Below, one piece after another: positions 1 to 9,385 of a DNA stretch of 64,000 nt. Source of the stretch: an uncultured Sphingomonadaceae bacterium. GTDB taxonomy: Bacteria; Pseudomonadota; Alphaproteobacteria; Sphingomonadales; Sphingomonadaceae. The position numbers and the translations under genes are program-made. The stretch is taken from contig CADCVW010000043.1 in the NCBI GenBank assembly GCA_902806235.1, forward strand, positions 1 through 64,000, given 5' to 3'. The notes beneath the pieces are model-generated. The model was not told the origin of the DNA. It saw nothing but the letters and a program-made list of their open reading frames with translations, and made no database searches. Position 1 is the stretch's first letter. Every line of letters starts with the position of its first letter.

Positions 1-298
1 GGTCGGGGTCGACGAGCGCGGCGACGACGCGGGAAACCCCCCCCGCCGCGAGCAGGTCGGCGCAGGCCGGGCCGCGGCGGCTGCGGTGCGCGCAGGGTTC
101 AAGCGTGGTGTAGGCGGTCGCTCCGCGCGCGGCCTCGCCCGCCTGTTCGAGCGCGACGGCCTCCGCGTGGGGCCGCCCGCCCGGCCGCGCCCCGCCGCGG
201 CCGACGACGCGGCCGTCCTTGACCAGCACGCAGCCGACGGAAGGGTTCGCCGCGGTCCGCCCCCGGCCGCGCTCCGCCAACGCCAGCGCCGCGCCCAT
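1..298 (-). CDS. ribD: RibD, riboflavin biosynthesis deaminase/reductase (N-terminal part; runs off window)
   Basis: Only the N-terminal cytidine-deaminase-like domain lies in the window. It reads MGAALALAERGRGRTAANPSV followed by the zinc-binding HAE and, about 25 residues on, PCAHRSRRGPAC, the signature of the diaminohydroxyphosphoribosylaminopyrimidine deaminase that acts early in riboflavin synthesis. The reductase domain would lie beyond base 1. The ORF track shows only shadow frames here. The first ATG in frame ends at 298. A CTG at 319 would add LTADFRW, which resembles the usual N-terminus of the family, so the true start may be there. The identity is secure; the start is not. Confidence 0.85.
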   Translation of the reverse strand, partial: MGAALALAERGRGRTAANPSVGCVLVKDGRVVGRGGARPGGRPHAEAVALEQAGEAARGATAYTTLEPCAHRSRRGPACADLLAAGGVSRVVAALVDPD

Positions 299-315
299 CC
301 AGCGAAAATCTGCGG

Positions 316-633
316 TCAGATGCCCAACCGGCGCTCAAGCCTCTGGTACTGGCGCTGCCGCTCGGCCCTGAGCAGCGCGCGCTGCCGGCTGTCGATTTTC
401 TGCTGGGCGACGATATCCGCGTCCGTGCGGTTCGCGCTCCAGGACTCGGCGTAGATCAGCTGCGTCGGCGGCTTCATGTCCTTCTTCGCGTCGTGGTGGA
501 AACCCCAGATGATCATCCCCGGCAGCGCGAGCGCGAGCGCCCCCGCAATCAGCGGCTGCTTGCCGCGGCCGGCGAGGAAGGAGCGCAGGTCGGCGAAGGC
601 CGCGCGCGGCGAGGAGGGACGGGGAAGCGCCAT
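316..633 (-). CDS. Small membrane protein of unknown function
   Basis: This 105-residue protein starts MALPRPSSPRAAF. It has one hydrophobic segment at about residues 28-46 (PLIAGALALALPGMIIWGF) followed by a hydrophilic, Arg/Gln-rich tail ending QYQRLERRLGI. A single-pass inner-membrane protein is the simplest reading. The ORF track gives a longer start at 828, but those extra residues are antisense to the tonB-like gene and look non-natural, so the ATG at 633 was chosen. It lies between ribD and the TonB-like gene on the same strand. I do not recognise a characterised family and assign no function. Confidence 0.7.
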   Translation of the reverse strand: MALPRPSSPRAAFADLRSFLAGRGKQPLIAGALALALPGMIIWGFHHDAKKDMKPPTQLIYAESWSANRTDADIVAQQKIDSRQRALLRAERQRQYQRLERRLGI

Positions 634-680
634 GGCGGCCAAGATAAGGCGCAGGGCGTTCCCCCGCCAGTGGTCCCGGT

Positions 681-1376
681 TCAGGCGTTCTCCAGCAGGA
701 AGCGCACCATCATTGTTTTGCTCGCCTCCACCGGGCGGCCGTCCTCCGTCGCGGGCTTGAAGCGCCAGCGGCGGAGCGCCTGCTCGCGCGTGGCTTGGCA
801 GAAGGCATCGCTCGCCGCGCGCACGCACTCCACCGCCGCCACGCGCCCGTCGCGGCCGATCGTCACGCGCACGGTGACGTTGCCCTCGTTCTCGGCGCGG
901 AGCTCGGAGGAAGGATAGTCGGGCTGGAGCGCGCCAGCGTAGCGCGGGTCGAGCCGCGCGTCGACGCGCACGGGCGGCGCCTTCGGTTCGGGCTGGGGAA
1001 CGGGGAGCGGCGGAGGCAGCTTCGGGCCGAGCGCGAGGTCGGGGGTCGGCGGCCCCGGCGGGAGCGGCAGGGACGGAGCGGGCGCGTCCGTCCGGTCCAC
1101 TGGCGGCATCGGGCGCGGCAGCGGCGGTGCGATGATTGGATCGGGCAGATCGAGCACCGAAGGAGCAGTCTTTGGTTGTTCGACCATCAGCTCGGGCGGG
1201 GGCGGCGGCTTCAGCGGAATGTTGATCGCCTCCGTGATCACTGGCTCATGATCGAAGATCACCGGTCCCTTGGCGAGCAGCAGCGCGGCGACCGCCGCGG
1301 CGTGCGCGGCGTCCACCAGCGCCAGGCTCGCGGGGCTGGAGCGGCGCTGCGCGGCGAAACCTCCGATTGCGGGCAT
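681..1376 (-). CDS. TonB-family energy transducer
   Basis: The 231-residue protein has the TonB layout: a hydrophobic N-terminal stretch (about residues 16-36), a long Pro-rich periplasmic spacer (PLKPPPPPELMVEQPK and further proline runs, about 50-135) and a C-terminal TonB domain (about 148-231) with DYPSSELRAENEGNVTVRV and RWRFKPATEDGRPVEASK. Such proteins pass proton-motive force from ExbB/ExbD to outer-membrane receptors. No exbBD or receptor gene is adjacent. The start is preceded by a good ribosome site (AGGAGAAGGAG). A 17-bp palindrome about 50 bases upstream may be an operator (separate entry). Two cysteines in the C-terminal domain are a small peculiarity. Confidence 0.85.
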   Translation of the reverse strand: MPAIGGFAAQRRSSPASLALVDAAHAAAVAALLLAKGPVIFDHEPVITEAINIPLKPPPPPELMVEQPKTAPSVLDLPDPIIAPPLPRPMPPVDRTDAPAPSLPLPPGPPTPDLALGPKLPPPLPVPQPEPKAPPVRVDARLDPRYAGALQPDYPSSELRAENEGNVTVRVTIGRDGRVAAVECVRAASDAFCQATREQALRRWRFKPATEDGRPVEASKTMMVRFLLENA

Positions 1377-1426
1377 GATCTGTCTCCTTCTCCTGCGCCC
1401 GGCTGTGTCGTCGGTGCGATCGCAAT

Positions 1427-1443
1427 ATGTTACAACGTAACAT
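1427..1443. promoter_or_regulatory. Palindromic operator-like site upstream of the TonB-like gene
   Basis: ATGTTAC-AAC-GTAACAT has perfect 7-bp arms around a 3-base centre and stands out in an otherwise GC-rich stretch. It lies 51-67 bases upstream of the TonB-like start codon, a usual place for an operator. The ATGTTA...TAACAT form resembles Zur (zinc uptake regulator) boxes of proteobacteria. That link is inference from pattern only. Confidence 0.45.
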
Positions 1444-1503
1444 GGACGAGAACAAGGAGGGAGCGGGATGGTTCCGCGGAGAACGGATTGAACACATTCC
1501 CAT

Positions 1504-1593
1504 CGTCATCCCGGGTCTGACCCGGGACCCACCTTCTCCTTTCGCAGCCGTGGTCGAAGGCGGGTGGGTCTCAGCTCAAGGCCAGGATGACGG
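1504..1593. repeat. REP-like inverted repeat, family CGTCATCCCGG
   Basis: The left arm CGTCATCCCGGGTCTGACCCGGGACCCACC is followed by a degenerate inverse arm ending GGCCAGGATGACGG. The left arm itself contains the palindrome CCCGGGTCTGACCCGGG. The same element occurs at 23311-23396, also between genes. It lies between the hydrolase gene and the TonB-like promoter region. Confidence 0.75.
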
Positions 1594-1641
1594 CGGTTCT
1601 CGACGACAGGCGGCCCGGCCAGAGGCAGGCGACCCCTACCC

Positions 1642-2544
1642 CTACTTCGCGACCAGGAACGCCTTCAGCTCCGCCCGGAACCGCGCCGGCTGGTCGAGCA
1701 TGATGAAGTGGGCGGCGTCCGGCACGCGCTTCAGCGTCGCCCGGCGCGCCCCCGCGTAGGACGCGCGGTAGAAGGCATCGACCCCCGCGTCGTTCAGCGG
1801 CGCTCCCGCGGGCGTGACGTAGAGCACGGTCATGGGGGCCGTCACCCGCGGCAGCTCCGGCCGCAGGTCGGTGGTGAGGATCTCGTAATAAGCGTTGGCC
1901 ACCGCGCCGCGATCGCTCGCCCGGCTGTCGGCGAGGATCGCGGGGCGCTCGGCCGCCGTCCGCACCATGCCGTCGATCGTCACCGCCAGCATCGCCTCAC
2001 CCTGCGGCGTGGGCGCGGCGCTCATCGCGCGCCGGATGTTCTCGGCGATCGGCCGCATCGTTTCGGCCGTGGTCGAGGGCCCGCCCACCATCGCGCTGGG
2101 GAACGGCGGCATGTCCACGACCATCAGCTTGCCCACCTTCGCCGGCTCGCGCGCGGCGAGCATCAGGCCGATGGTGCCGCCCATCGAATGGCCGACCACG
2201 GCCGGGGCCTTAAGCCCAGCGGCGCTGACATAGCGTCCGATCTCCGCCGCGACTGGCGCGGCGACCGGACCTTGCGCGTTGGCCTCCGGCTTTGTCCCCG
2301 CGAAGCCCTTTGCCTGCACCAGGTGGTAGCGGTAGCCGGGCACGCCCGCGATCGTGCTTTTCCAGATGCGCGGGGTGGAGCCGAGGCCGGGGATCAAAAC
2401 CACGTCGGGGCCGGAACCCGTCACCGTCACGCTGATCCGGTCGGACGCGAAAGGCCGCGGCGTCTTCGCCTCCGCCCCGCCCGCCGCGTTCGCGAGTCCC
2501 ATCAGCACGGCGAGCAGCGCCGCGCCCTTCCACAACAGCTTCAT
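1642..2544 (-). CDS. Secreted alpha/beta-fold hydrolase
   Basis: This 300-residue protein begins with a signal peptide (MKLLWKGAALLAVLMGLANAAGGAEA), so it is probably exported. The rest is an alpha/beta hydrolase: an oxyanion-hole region VVLIPGLGSTPRIW, the nucleophile elbow GHSMGG (Ser about residue 118), and a catalytic His in AAHFIMLDQP near the C-terminus. The substrate cannot be read from the sequence; esterases, lactonases and haloalkane-dehalogenase-like enzymes share this fold. The gene stands alone on the minus strand and its start faces polA, about 110 bases away on the opposite strand. Confidence 0.85.
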   Translation of the reverse strand: MKLLWKGAALLAVLMGLANAAGGAEAKTPRPFASDRISVTVTGSGPDVVLIPGLGSTPRIWKSTIAGVPGYRYHLVQAKGFAGTKPEANAQGPVAAPVAAEIGRYVSAAGLKAPAVVGHSMGGTIGLMLAAREPAKVGKLMVVDMPPFPSAMVGGPSTTAETMRPIAENIRRAMSAAPTPQGEAMLAVTIDGMVRTAAERPAILADSRASDRGAVANAYYEILTTDLRPELPRVTAPMTVLYVTPAGAPLNDAGVDAFYRASYAGARRATLKRVPDAAHFIMLDQPARFRAELKAFLVAK

Positions 2545-2655
2545 GACTTGACGCCTCCCCCGAGGAAGCTCCGGGAGTGCGCTTCCCCGAGTCGCGCGTC
2601 AAGCGGGCGGCGCGGCCTCGCCAAGCGGCCCACCGCGCGCTACGCACCGCCGGCC

Positions 2656-5403
2656 ATGACTCCGCATCTCTACCTCGTCGACGGCTCCTCCTACATCTTC
2701 CGCGCCTACCACCGGCTGCCCCCGCTCACCAACCGCCACGGCGAGCCCGCGGGCGCGGTGTACGGCTACACCGCCATGCTGTGGAAACTGGTGGAAAGCC
2801 TCGGCAAGGAGGAAGGCCCGAGCCACCTCGCCGTGGTGTTCGACGCCTCCGCCAAGACGTTCCGGAACGAGATGTACGGCGAGTACAAGGCGCACCGCCC
2901 GCCGCCGCCCGCCGACCTCGTGCCGCAGTTCCCGATGATTCGCACGGCGACCCGCGCCTTCTCGCTCCCCTGCATCGAGATGGATGATTTCGAGGCGGAC
3001 GACGTGATCGCCTCCTACGCGGTCGCCGCCCGGGCGGCGGGGTGGCACGTGACGATCGTCTCGTCCGACAAGGACCTGATGCAGATCGTCGACGAAGCGG
3101 TCGACATGCTCGACACGATGAACGACCGGCGGATGGGCGTGCCTTACGTCCGCGAGAAGTTCGGCGTGCCTCCGGAGCAGGTCGGCGACGTGCTCGCGCT
3201 GATGGGCGACAGCGTCGACAACGTCCCCGGCGTCCCCGGCATCGGGCCGAAGACCGCGTCCAAGCTGATCGCCGACCACGGCGGGCTGGAAGCGGTGCTC
3301 GCCGCCGCGCCGGCGATGAAGCCGGGCAAGCTGCGCGACAACCTCGTCGCCCACGCCGACGCCGCGCGGCTCAGCCGCCAGCTCGTCGCGCTGCGCCTGG
3401 ACCTGCCGCTTCCCATGCCGCTCGACGACTTGGGCATGAAGGGCATCCCGGACGGGCCGCTGCGGAGCTTCCTAGAGGACCAGGGCTTCAAGTCGCTCCT
3501 CACCCGGCTCGACCGCGCCGCGCCCGGCGCGGCCTCGGAGGCGCTCGCGCCGCCGCCCAAGGTGGACACGGCGCCGATCGACCGTTCCGCCTACGAGACG
3601 GTGACGGACGAGGCCGCGCTCGACCGCTGGATCGCGGACGCCTACGCCGCCGGCCGCGTCGCGGTGGACACGGAAACGGCCGAGCTCGATTCCATCTCGG
3701 CGGGGCTGGCCGGGATCAGCCTCGCCACCGCGCCGGGGCGCGCCTGCTACATCCCGGTCAGCCATGCGGGCGACGACCTGCTCGCCGAGCGCGCGCCGCA
3801 GCTCGGCGAGGAGCTGGTGCTCGCCAAGCTCCGCCCGCTGCTGGAGGACCCGGCGGTGCTCAAAATTGGCCACAACTTCAAATACGACTGGATCGTCTTC
3901 AGCCAGCGCGGGGTGCGGGTCGCTCCTCACGACGACACCCTGCTCATCTCCTTCGCGCTCGACGCGGGCAAGCACGGGCACGGCATGGACGAGCTGGCGT
4001 TGAAGCACCTTGACCACGCCTGCATCGAGTTCAAGCACGTCTGCGGCGTGGGCGCGAAGCGGATCAGCTTCACCAAGGTGCCGCTGGCGCAGGCGACGGA
4101 GTACGCCGCGGAGGACGCGGACGTCACCTTGCGCCTGTGGCTGACGCTCAAGCCCCGGCTGTCGGCGGAGCAGGTGACGGCCGTCTACGAACATGTCGAC
4201 CGCCCGCTCGTCGCCGTCGTCGGCGCAATGGAGACGCACGGGGTCAAGGTGGATGAGAGTGCGCTGGCATCGCTGTCCGAGGAGTTCTCCGGGCGGATCG
4301 CCACCTTGGAGGCGCAGGTGTACGAGGCCGCGGGCGGGCCGTTCACCATCGGCAGCCCCAAGCAGCTCGGCGAGGTGCTGTTCGACCGGCTGGCGTTGAA
4401 GGGCGGCCGCAAGGGCAAGAGCGGCGTGTGGTCGACGGACGTCACCGAGCTCGAGCGGCTGGCGGCCGGCGGCGCGGAGGTCGCCCGGCTGGTGCTCGAC
4501 TGGCGGCAGCTCACCAAACTTAAGGTGACCTACACCGACGCGCTGCGCGAGAGCATGAACCCGCGGACGGGGCGCGTGCACACCAGCTACTCGCTGTCCG
4601 GCGCGCAGACCGGGCGGCTGTCGTCGACCGACCCCAACCTGCAGAACATCCCGATCCGCACGGAGATCGGCCGCCGCATCCGCGACGCCTTCGTCGCCGA
4701 CGAGGGCCACGTCATCCTGTCTGCCGACTACTCGCAGATTGAGCTGCGGCTGGCGGCGCACATGGCCGACGTGCCCGAGCTCCGCGTGGCGTTCGCCGAC
4801 GGCGACGACATCCACTCGCTCACCGCCAACGAGCTGTTCGGCGAGGCGACCCGCGAGCGGCGCGCCCAGGCCAAGACGATCAACTTCGCCATCCTCTACG
4901 GCATCTCGCGCTGGGGGCTCGCCGGCCGGCTCGGCATCTCGTCGGAAGAAGCGCAGGACATGATCGACCGCTACTTCAACCGCTTCCCTGGCGTCCGCAA
5001 CTACATCGCGACCACGCTCGGCCAGGTCCGCCAGACCGGTTTCACCACCACCCTGTTCGGCCGCCGCACGCACTTCACCCGCATCAATTCCAAGCAGATG
5101 AACGAGCGCCAGGGCGCCGAGCGCGCCGCGGTGAACGCGCCGATCCAGGGCACTAGCGCCGACATCATCAAGCGGGCGATGACCCGCATGGTCCCCGCGC
5201 TCGACGCGGCCGGCTTCGGGACCACGCGGATGCTCCTCCAGGTGCATGACGAGCTGGTGTTCGAAGTGCCCGAAGGCGATGCCGAAGCGGTGAAGCCGGT
5301 GATCCGCGAAGTCATGGAGCGCGCCGCCGAACCCTTGGTCCAGCTCTCCGTCCCGCTCGGCGTCGAGATCGGGCACGGCCCAAACTGGGGCGCCGCGCAC
5401 TGA
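2656..5403 (+). CDS. polA: DNA polymerase I
   Basis: This 915-residue protein has all three PolA domains. The 5'-3' exonuclease (about 1-290) includes LYLVDGSSYIFRAYH and the GDSVDNVPGVPGIGPKTA helix-hairpin-helix. The 3'-5' exonuclease (about 320-510) keeps its metal ligands: DTETAELD, HNFKYDW and YAAEDADVTL, so proofreading is predicted active. The polymerase domain has motif A SADYSQIELR (about 690), motif B RRAQAKTINFAILYG (about 737) and motif C QVHDELVFE (about 861). It serves Okazaki-fragment maturation and repair. The ORF track starts at 1708 in shadow sequence; the ATG at 2656 (MTPHLYLVDGS) is the natural start. Its stop overlaps the next gene's ATG. Confidence 0.97.
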   Translation: MTPHLYLVDGSSYIFRAYHRLPPLTNRHGEPAGAVYGYTAMLWKLVESLGKEEGPSHLAVVFDASAKTFRNEMYGEYKAHRPPPPADLVPQFPMIRTATRAFSLPCIEMDDFEADDVIASYAVAARAAGWHVTIVSSDKDLMQIVDEAVDMLDTMNDRRMGVPYVREKFGVPPEQVGDVLALMGDSVDNVPGVPGIGPKTASKLIADHGGLEAVLAAAPAMKPGKLRDNLVAHADAARLSRQLVALRLDLPLPMPLDDLGMKGIPDGPLRSFLEDQGFKSLLTRLDRAAPGAASEALAPPPKVDTAPIDRSAYETVTDEAALDRWIADAYAAGRVAVDTETAELDSISAGLAGISLATAPGRACYIPVSHAGDDLLAERAPQLGEELVLAKLRPLLEDPAVLKIGHNFKYDWIVFSQRGVRVAPHDDTLLISFALDAGKHGHGMDELALKHLDHACIEFKHVCGVGAKRISFTKVPLAQATEYAAEDADVTLRLWLTLKPRLSAEQVTAVYEHVDRPLVAVVGAMETHGVKVDESALASLSEEFSGRIATLEAQVYEAAGGPFTIGSPKQLGEVLFDRLALKGGRKGKSGVWSTDVTELERLAAGGAEVARLVLDWRQLTKLKVTYTDALRESMNPRTGRVHTSYSLSGAQTGRLSSTDPNLQNIPIRTEIGRRIRDAFVADEGHVILSADYSQIELRLAAHMADVPELRVAFADGDDIHSLTANELFGEATRERRAQAKTINFAILYGISRWGLAGRLGISSEEAQDMIDRYFNRFPGVRNYIATTLGQVRQTGFTTTLFGRRTHFTRINSKQMNERQGAERAAVNAPIQGTSADIIKRAMTRMVPALDAAGFGTTRMLLQVHDELVFEVPEGDAEAVKPVIREVMERAAEPLVQLSVPLGVEIGHGPNWGAAH

Positions 5404-6932
5404 TGAAGGAGGCCGCGGCGGGCGGGGGCGCCGCCGCGTCCACCACCGCCGATTCCGACATCGTCGCGCTCGCCCGGGGCGGGCGCACCAACATGTTCGG
5501 CTTTCTGCTACGCCTGGCCGCGCGGCTTCCCTTCCTGTTCGTCGCCGGTCGCCTGTACGGCGCGGAAACGCTCGGCCGCTTCGCCTATGCGGTGATCGTG
5601 GTTGAGTTCGCCGCCCAGCTCGCCACGCTGGGCTTGAAGCGGGGCTTGGCCGAACAATTATCCGCCGCCGACCGGCCGCACGTCCGCGTGGTCTGGGACG
5701 CGATGTTCGTGGGCGGCGTCGCCTCGGCGCTGGCCGCTGCGGCGCTGATGCTGTTCCCGCAGGCGATGTTCCCCAACAGCGACATGTTCGGGGTCGACTG
5801 GCTTTTGCCGCTGGTGATCTTTGCCATCGTCTGGTCGGACCTGAGCCTGGCCGCGCTCGCCTACCGCCGCGACGTTGCCGCCACCGTGCGCGCCCGCGCC
5901 GTGGTCGAGCCGTGGACGATCAGCATCGCCGCCGCCGCGCTCTACCCGCTCCACCCGCGCGACGGGCTGATCATTGCCTACGTCCTGTCGCTCGTCGCCG
6001 CGCTCGCGGCCTCGCTCTGGCCTTTCTTGCGCAGCTACGGGCCGCCCCGCGGGTGGCGACCGCAGCCGCGGCGGCTGGCGCGCGAGGCGTGGCACTTCAT
6101 GCCCTTGGCCGCCGCGGACGCGGTGGAATGGGGCTCGCGGCGGCTCGACATCGCCATCCTCGGCCTTTTCTACTCGCCCGCCTTCGTCGGCGTCTACTAC
6201 GTCGCGCAGCAGGTCGCGACCTTGCCGCAGAAGCTCAAGACGAGCTTCGACCCGATCCTCGGCCCCGTCATCACCCAGAAGCTCGCGGCGGGTGACCGCG
6301 CGGCGGTGGCCGCCCAAGTGCGCCAGGTCGGCTTCTGGATCCTCGCCGCGCAGGCTGGGATCGCTTTGGCGCTGGCTATCCCGGGCGAAGCGGTAATGGG
6401 GCTCATCGGCCCCAATTTCGTCCAGGGCACCGGCGTGCTCGCCTTTCTCCTCGCCGCGGAGGTCGCGGCGGCGGTGGCGGTGGTGTCGGAAGCGGCGCTG
6501 ATCTACGTCGCGCGCAAGCGAAACCTCCTGATCTCGCTCGGCATGATCGCGGTCCAGGCGGCGCTCTCCATCTTCTTCATCCGCGGCCTGCGCGACCTCC
6601 TGCCCCGCTTCGCCCTGCCCGAGGCCTGGGCCGCGGCGGGGCCGGCGGCGGCGCTGCTCGTCGCGCTCGGCCTCGCGTCCGTCGCCAAGTCGCGCCTGCT
6701 CGCCCGCCTGCTGGGCAGCCCCGTCTCCGGCTGGCGCTGGTCCTTGGTGTGGGCGGCGGCGGCGGCGGTGATCGTGGGCCAGCTCGCCATCCTGCTTCCC
6801 GAGTGGTTGGAACTGGCGCTGGGCCTGCCCGCGATCCTCCTGGCGTTCGGGGCGGTGATCTGGATCAAGGGGTTCACGGAGGAGGACCGGGTGCTGTTCC
6901 GGCGGAGGGCGCGGGTGGAGACGGCCAAGTAG
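5403..6932 (+). CDS. Polysaccharide/lipid-linked oligosaccharide flippase (Wzx/MATE-like fold)
   Basis: This 509-residue integral membrane protein begins one base into the polA stop (TGATG), so the two are probably co-transcribed. After a hydrophilic N-terminus come many hydrophobic segments (for example RLPFLFVAGRLYGAETLGRF and the Ala/Leu-rich C-terminal helices), consistent with 12-14 membrane spans. N-terminal GRFAYAVIVVEFAAQLATLGLKRG is typical of the polysaccharide-synthesis flippase family that moves lipid-linked sugar units across the inner membrane for O-antigen or exopolysaccharide. No glycosyltransferases are nearby, so the sugar cannot be guessed. It ends in TAG just before a REP-like element. 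Confidence 0.8.
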   Translation: MKEAAAGGGAAASTTADSDIVALARGGRTNMFGFLLRLAARLPFLFVAGRLYGAETLGRFAYAVIVVEFAAQLATLGLKRGLAEQLSAADRPHVRVVWDAMFVGGVASALAAAALMLFPQAMFPNSDMFGVDWLLPLVIFAIVWSDLSLAALAYRRDVAATVRARAVVEPWTISIAAAALYPLHPRDGLIIAYVLSLVAALAASLWPFLRSYGPPRGWRPQPRRLAREAWHFMPLAAADAVEWGSRRLDIAILGLFYSPAFVGVYYVAQQVATLPQKLKTSFDPILGPVITQKLAAGDRAAVAAQVRQVGFWILAAQAGIALALAIPGEAVMGLIGPNFVQGTGVLAFLLAAEVAAAVAVVSEAALIYVARKRNLLISLGMIAVQAALSIFFIRGLRDLLPRFALPEAWAAAGPAAALLVALGLASVAKSRLLARLLGSPVSGWRWSLVWAAAAAVIVGQLAILLPEWLELALGLPAILLAFGAVIWIKGFTEEDRVLFRRRARVETAK

Positions 6933-6939
6933 AAGCATG

Positions 6940-7044
6940 TCGTCCCAGCGAAAGCTGGGACCGCTCTCGCAGATGACTGCCCCGCTACCGGCGTCGCTGG
7001 GCGGCGGTCCAGGTCGATAGCGGCCCCAGCTTCGCTGGGGCGAC
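6940..7044. repeat. REP-like inverted repeat, family CCCAGCGAAAGCTGGG
   Basis: The arm GTCGTCCCAGCGAAAGCTGGGACCGCTCTC is followed about 65 bases later by the inverse arm AGCGGCCCCAGCTTCGCTGGGGCGACGG. Each arm is itself a short hairpin. A second copy lies at 25190-25296. It separates the convergent flippase and purH genes and could act as a bidirectional terminator-like structure. Confidence 0.75.
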
Positions 7045-7067
7045 GGCCAATCTCGGTGGAGCGTGGC

Positions 7068-8654
7068 CTAATGCCGGAAGTGCCGCATCCCCGTGAACAG
7101 CATCGCCAGCCCCGCCTCGTCCGCCGCCGCGATCACCTCCGCGTCGCGCACCGAGCCACCCGGCTGGATCACGGCGGTCGCCCCCGCCTCCACCGCGGCC
7201 AGCAGCCCGTCGGCGAAGGGGAAGAAGGCGTCGCTCGCCACCGCCGACCCCCGCGTCCGCGGCTCCGGCCAGCCCGCGCGGCGGGCGGCGTCCTCCGCCT
7301 TCCAGGCAGCGATGCGCGCGGACTCCAGCCGGTTCATCTGCCCCGCGCCGATGCCGGCGGCGGCGCCGTCGCGGACGTAGACGATCGCGTTCGACTTGAC
7401 GTGCTTGGCGACGAGCCAGGCGAAGCGGAGGTCCGCCATCTCTTGGCTGGTCGGCGCGCGCTTAGTGACCAGGCGCAGCCCCGCCTCGTCCAGCGCCCCA
7501 GCGTCGCGGTCCTGCGCGAGCAGACCGCCCGCGATGCTCCGCAGGCTCAGGCCCCCGCGCCGCGTGTCGGGGAGCGCGCCCGTCAGCAGCAGCCGCAGGT
7601 TCTTCTTCGCCGCGAAGCGCGCGCGCGCTTCCTCCGTCGCGGACGGTGCGACCACCACCTCCGTAAAGATGTCGGTGATCGCCTCCGCCGTTTCGCCGTC
7701 GAGCGGTCGGTTTACCGCGACGATGCCGCCGAACGCTGACACGCCGTCGCACTGGAACGCCGCGCGGTACGCCTCCAGCAGCGTGTCCCCGCTCGCCACC
7801 CCGCAGGGGTTAGCGTGCTTCACGATCACGCAGGTCGGCGGCCCGCCGGCGAATTCCGCGACGAGCTCCAGCGCGGCGTCCGCGTCGTTGAGGTTGTTGT
7901 AGGACAGCTCCTTGCCCTGCAGCTGCTCGGCCTGGGCGATGCCCCGCTCCGCGCCGCCGCGCGGGACGTAGAGCGCGGCGCGCTGGTGCGGGTTCTCCCC
8001 GTAGCGCAAGCTCTGCACCCGCGCGAAGCTCAGGTGGAGGCGCTCGGGCGGGCCGTCGCCTTCCCCGCTCGCGAACCAAGCGGCGATCGCCGCGTCGTAG
8101 GCGGCGGTGGCGGCGAACGCCTTGGCCGCGAGCCGCGCGCGGAAAGGCAGGGCGGTCGCGCCGTCCCGCGCCGCCAGCTCGGCCAGCAGCGCGGGGTAGT
8201 CGGCCGGGTCGGTGACCACCGCCACGCCCGCGTGGTTCTTCGCCGCCGAGCGGAGCATCGCCGGGCCGCCAATGTCGACGTTCTCGATGATCTCCGCGTC
8301 CGGCGCTTCCCGCGCCACCGTGTCCTCGAACGGGTAAAGGTTGACCACCAGCAGGTCGATTTCGCCGATGCCGTTTGCGGCCAGCGCCGCCTCGTGCTCG
8401 GCGTTCCCCCGCGCCGCGAGCAGCCCGCCGTGGACCGCCGGGTGGAGCGTCTTCACCCGCCCGTCCATCATCTCGGGAAAGCCGGTGAGCTCCGCCACGT
8501 CGCGCACCATCAATCCCGCGTCGCGCAAGGCCGCGGCGGTGCCCCCCGTGCTCACCAGCTCGACGCCGCGCGCCGACAGGGCGGTGGCGAGCTCGGCCAG
8601 CCCCGCCTTGTCCGACACGGAGAGCAGCGCGCGGCGGATTGGCACGTCGGTCAT
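7068..8654 (-). CDS. purH: Bifunctional AICAR transformylase/IMP cyclohydrolase
   Basis: This 528-residue protein catalyses the last two steps of IMP synthesis. The N-terminal MGS-like cyclohydrolase domain (about 1-200) shows [29 protein letters not shown] and [16 protein letters not shown]. The transformylase domain carries [15 protein letters not shown] and the catalytic Lys-His in [15 protein letters not shown], and it ends [12 protein letters not shown] as in other PurH proteins. Its ATG overlaps the rpe stop by four bases (ATGA), so rpe-purH form a transcription unit. Start and length agree with the family. Confidence 0.97.
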   Translation of the reverse strand: MTDVPIRRALLSVSDKAGLAELATALSARGVELVSTGGTAAALRDAGLMVRDVAELTGFPEMMDGRVKTLHPAVHGGLLAARGNAEHEAALAANGIGEIDLLVVNLYPFEDTVAREAPDAEIIENVDIGGPAMLRSAAKNHAGVAVVTDPADYPALLAELAARDGATALPFRARLAAKAFAATAAYDAAIAAWFASGEGDGPPERLHLSFARVQSLRYGENPHQRAALYVPRGGAERGIAQAEQLQGKELSYNNLNDADAALELVAEFAGGPPTCVIVKHANPCGVASGDTLLEAYRAAFQCDGVSAFGGIVAVNRPLDGETAEAITDIFTEVVVAPSATEEARARFAAKKNLRLLLTGALPDTRRGGLSLRSIAGGLLAQDRDAGALDEAGLRLVTKRAPTSQEMADLRFAWLVAKHVKSNAIVYVRDGAAAGIGAGQMNRLESARIAAWKAEDAARRAGWPEPRTRGSAVASDAFFPFADGLLAAVEAGATAVIQPGGSVRDAEVIAAADEAGLAMLFTGMRHFRH

Positions 8655-9328
8655 GAGCGGAGCTCCGCGCCGCCCCGCAAGGCCGCGATGTTGGCGCGGT
8701 AGGCGTCGGGCCCGCCCCGGAAGGCGGCAGTGCCCGCGACGAGCACGGTCGCCCCCGCGTCGGTCGCCCGGCGCGCGGTCGCCGGGTCGACGCCGCCGTC
8801 GACCTCGACCTCGATGGGTTTGCCGATCCTCGAAACGCGCTCGGCCACCGCCTCCACCTTGCGGAGCTGGCCGTCGATGAAGCCCTGCCCGCCAAAGCCC
8901 GGGTTGACGCTCATCACCAGCACGAGGTCGACCTCCTCCAGCACGTAATCGAGCGCCGCCATCGGGGTCGCCGGGTTCAGGGAGACACCCGCCCGCTTGC
9001 CCAGGCTCCCGATACGCTGGATCGTCCGGTGCAGATGCGGCCCGGCCTCCGGGTGGACGGTGATGACGTCCGCGCCCGCTTCGGCGAACGCTTCCAGGAA
9101 CGGGTCGACCGGCGCGATCATCAGGTGGACGTCGAACGGCTTCGCCGAATGCGGGCGCAGCGCGCGCACCACGGCGGGGCCGATGGTGAGGTTGGGGACG
9201 AAGTGGCCGTCCATCACGTCGACGTGGACCCAGTCCGCGCCCGCTTCGTCGATCGCGCGCACCTCTTCCCCCAGCCGCGCGAAGTCGGCGGACAGGATGG
9301 AGGGCGCGATCTTCACGGGGCTGCGCAC
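8651..9328 (-). CDS. rpe: Ribulose-phosphate 3-epimerase
   Basis: This 225-residue TIM-barrel enzyme interconverts ribulose-5-phosphate and xylulose-5-phosphate in the pentose phosphate pathway. It carries all family motifs: [17 protein letters not shown], the metal-binding [47 protein letters not shown] and [13 protein letters not shown]. It is translationally coupled to purH by a 4-base overlap; ribulose/xylulose phosphates feed the PRPP used in purine synthesis. A REP-like hairpin separates it from the rRNA methyltransferase gene upstream. Confidence 0.96.
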   Translation of the reverse strand: MRSPVKIAPSILSADFARLGEEVRAIDEAGADWVHVDVMDGHFVPNLTIGPAVVRALRPHSAKPFDVHLMIAPVDPFLEAFAEAGADVITVHPEAGPHLHRTIQRIGSLGKRAGVSLNPATPMAALDYVLEEVDLVLVMSVNPGFGGQGFIDGQLRKVEAVAERVSRIGKPIEVEVDGGVDPATARRATDAGATVLVAGTAAFRGGPDAYRANIAALRGGAELRS

Positions 9329-9385
9329 GGCGCGGGCCTAGCGGGGCGGGGTGGAGCGGGCAAGCGGGTGCGCCTCGCGCGGCCC

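Noticed and set aside
1708-2655. Extended N-terminus of the polA ORF
   Set aside because: The sequence is antisense to the secreted hydrolase; MTPHLYLVDGS at 2656 is the family start.
3472-5400. 642-residue minus-strand ORF opposite polA
   Set aside because: It mirrors a highly conserved gene. The product is Arg/His/Val-rich shadow sequence typical of GC-rich antisense frames.
5658-6938. 426-residue minus-strand ORF opposite the flippase gene
   Set aside because: Composition (Arg, Asp, Gln, Gly runs) is that of an antisense shadow; no domain is visible.
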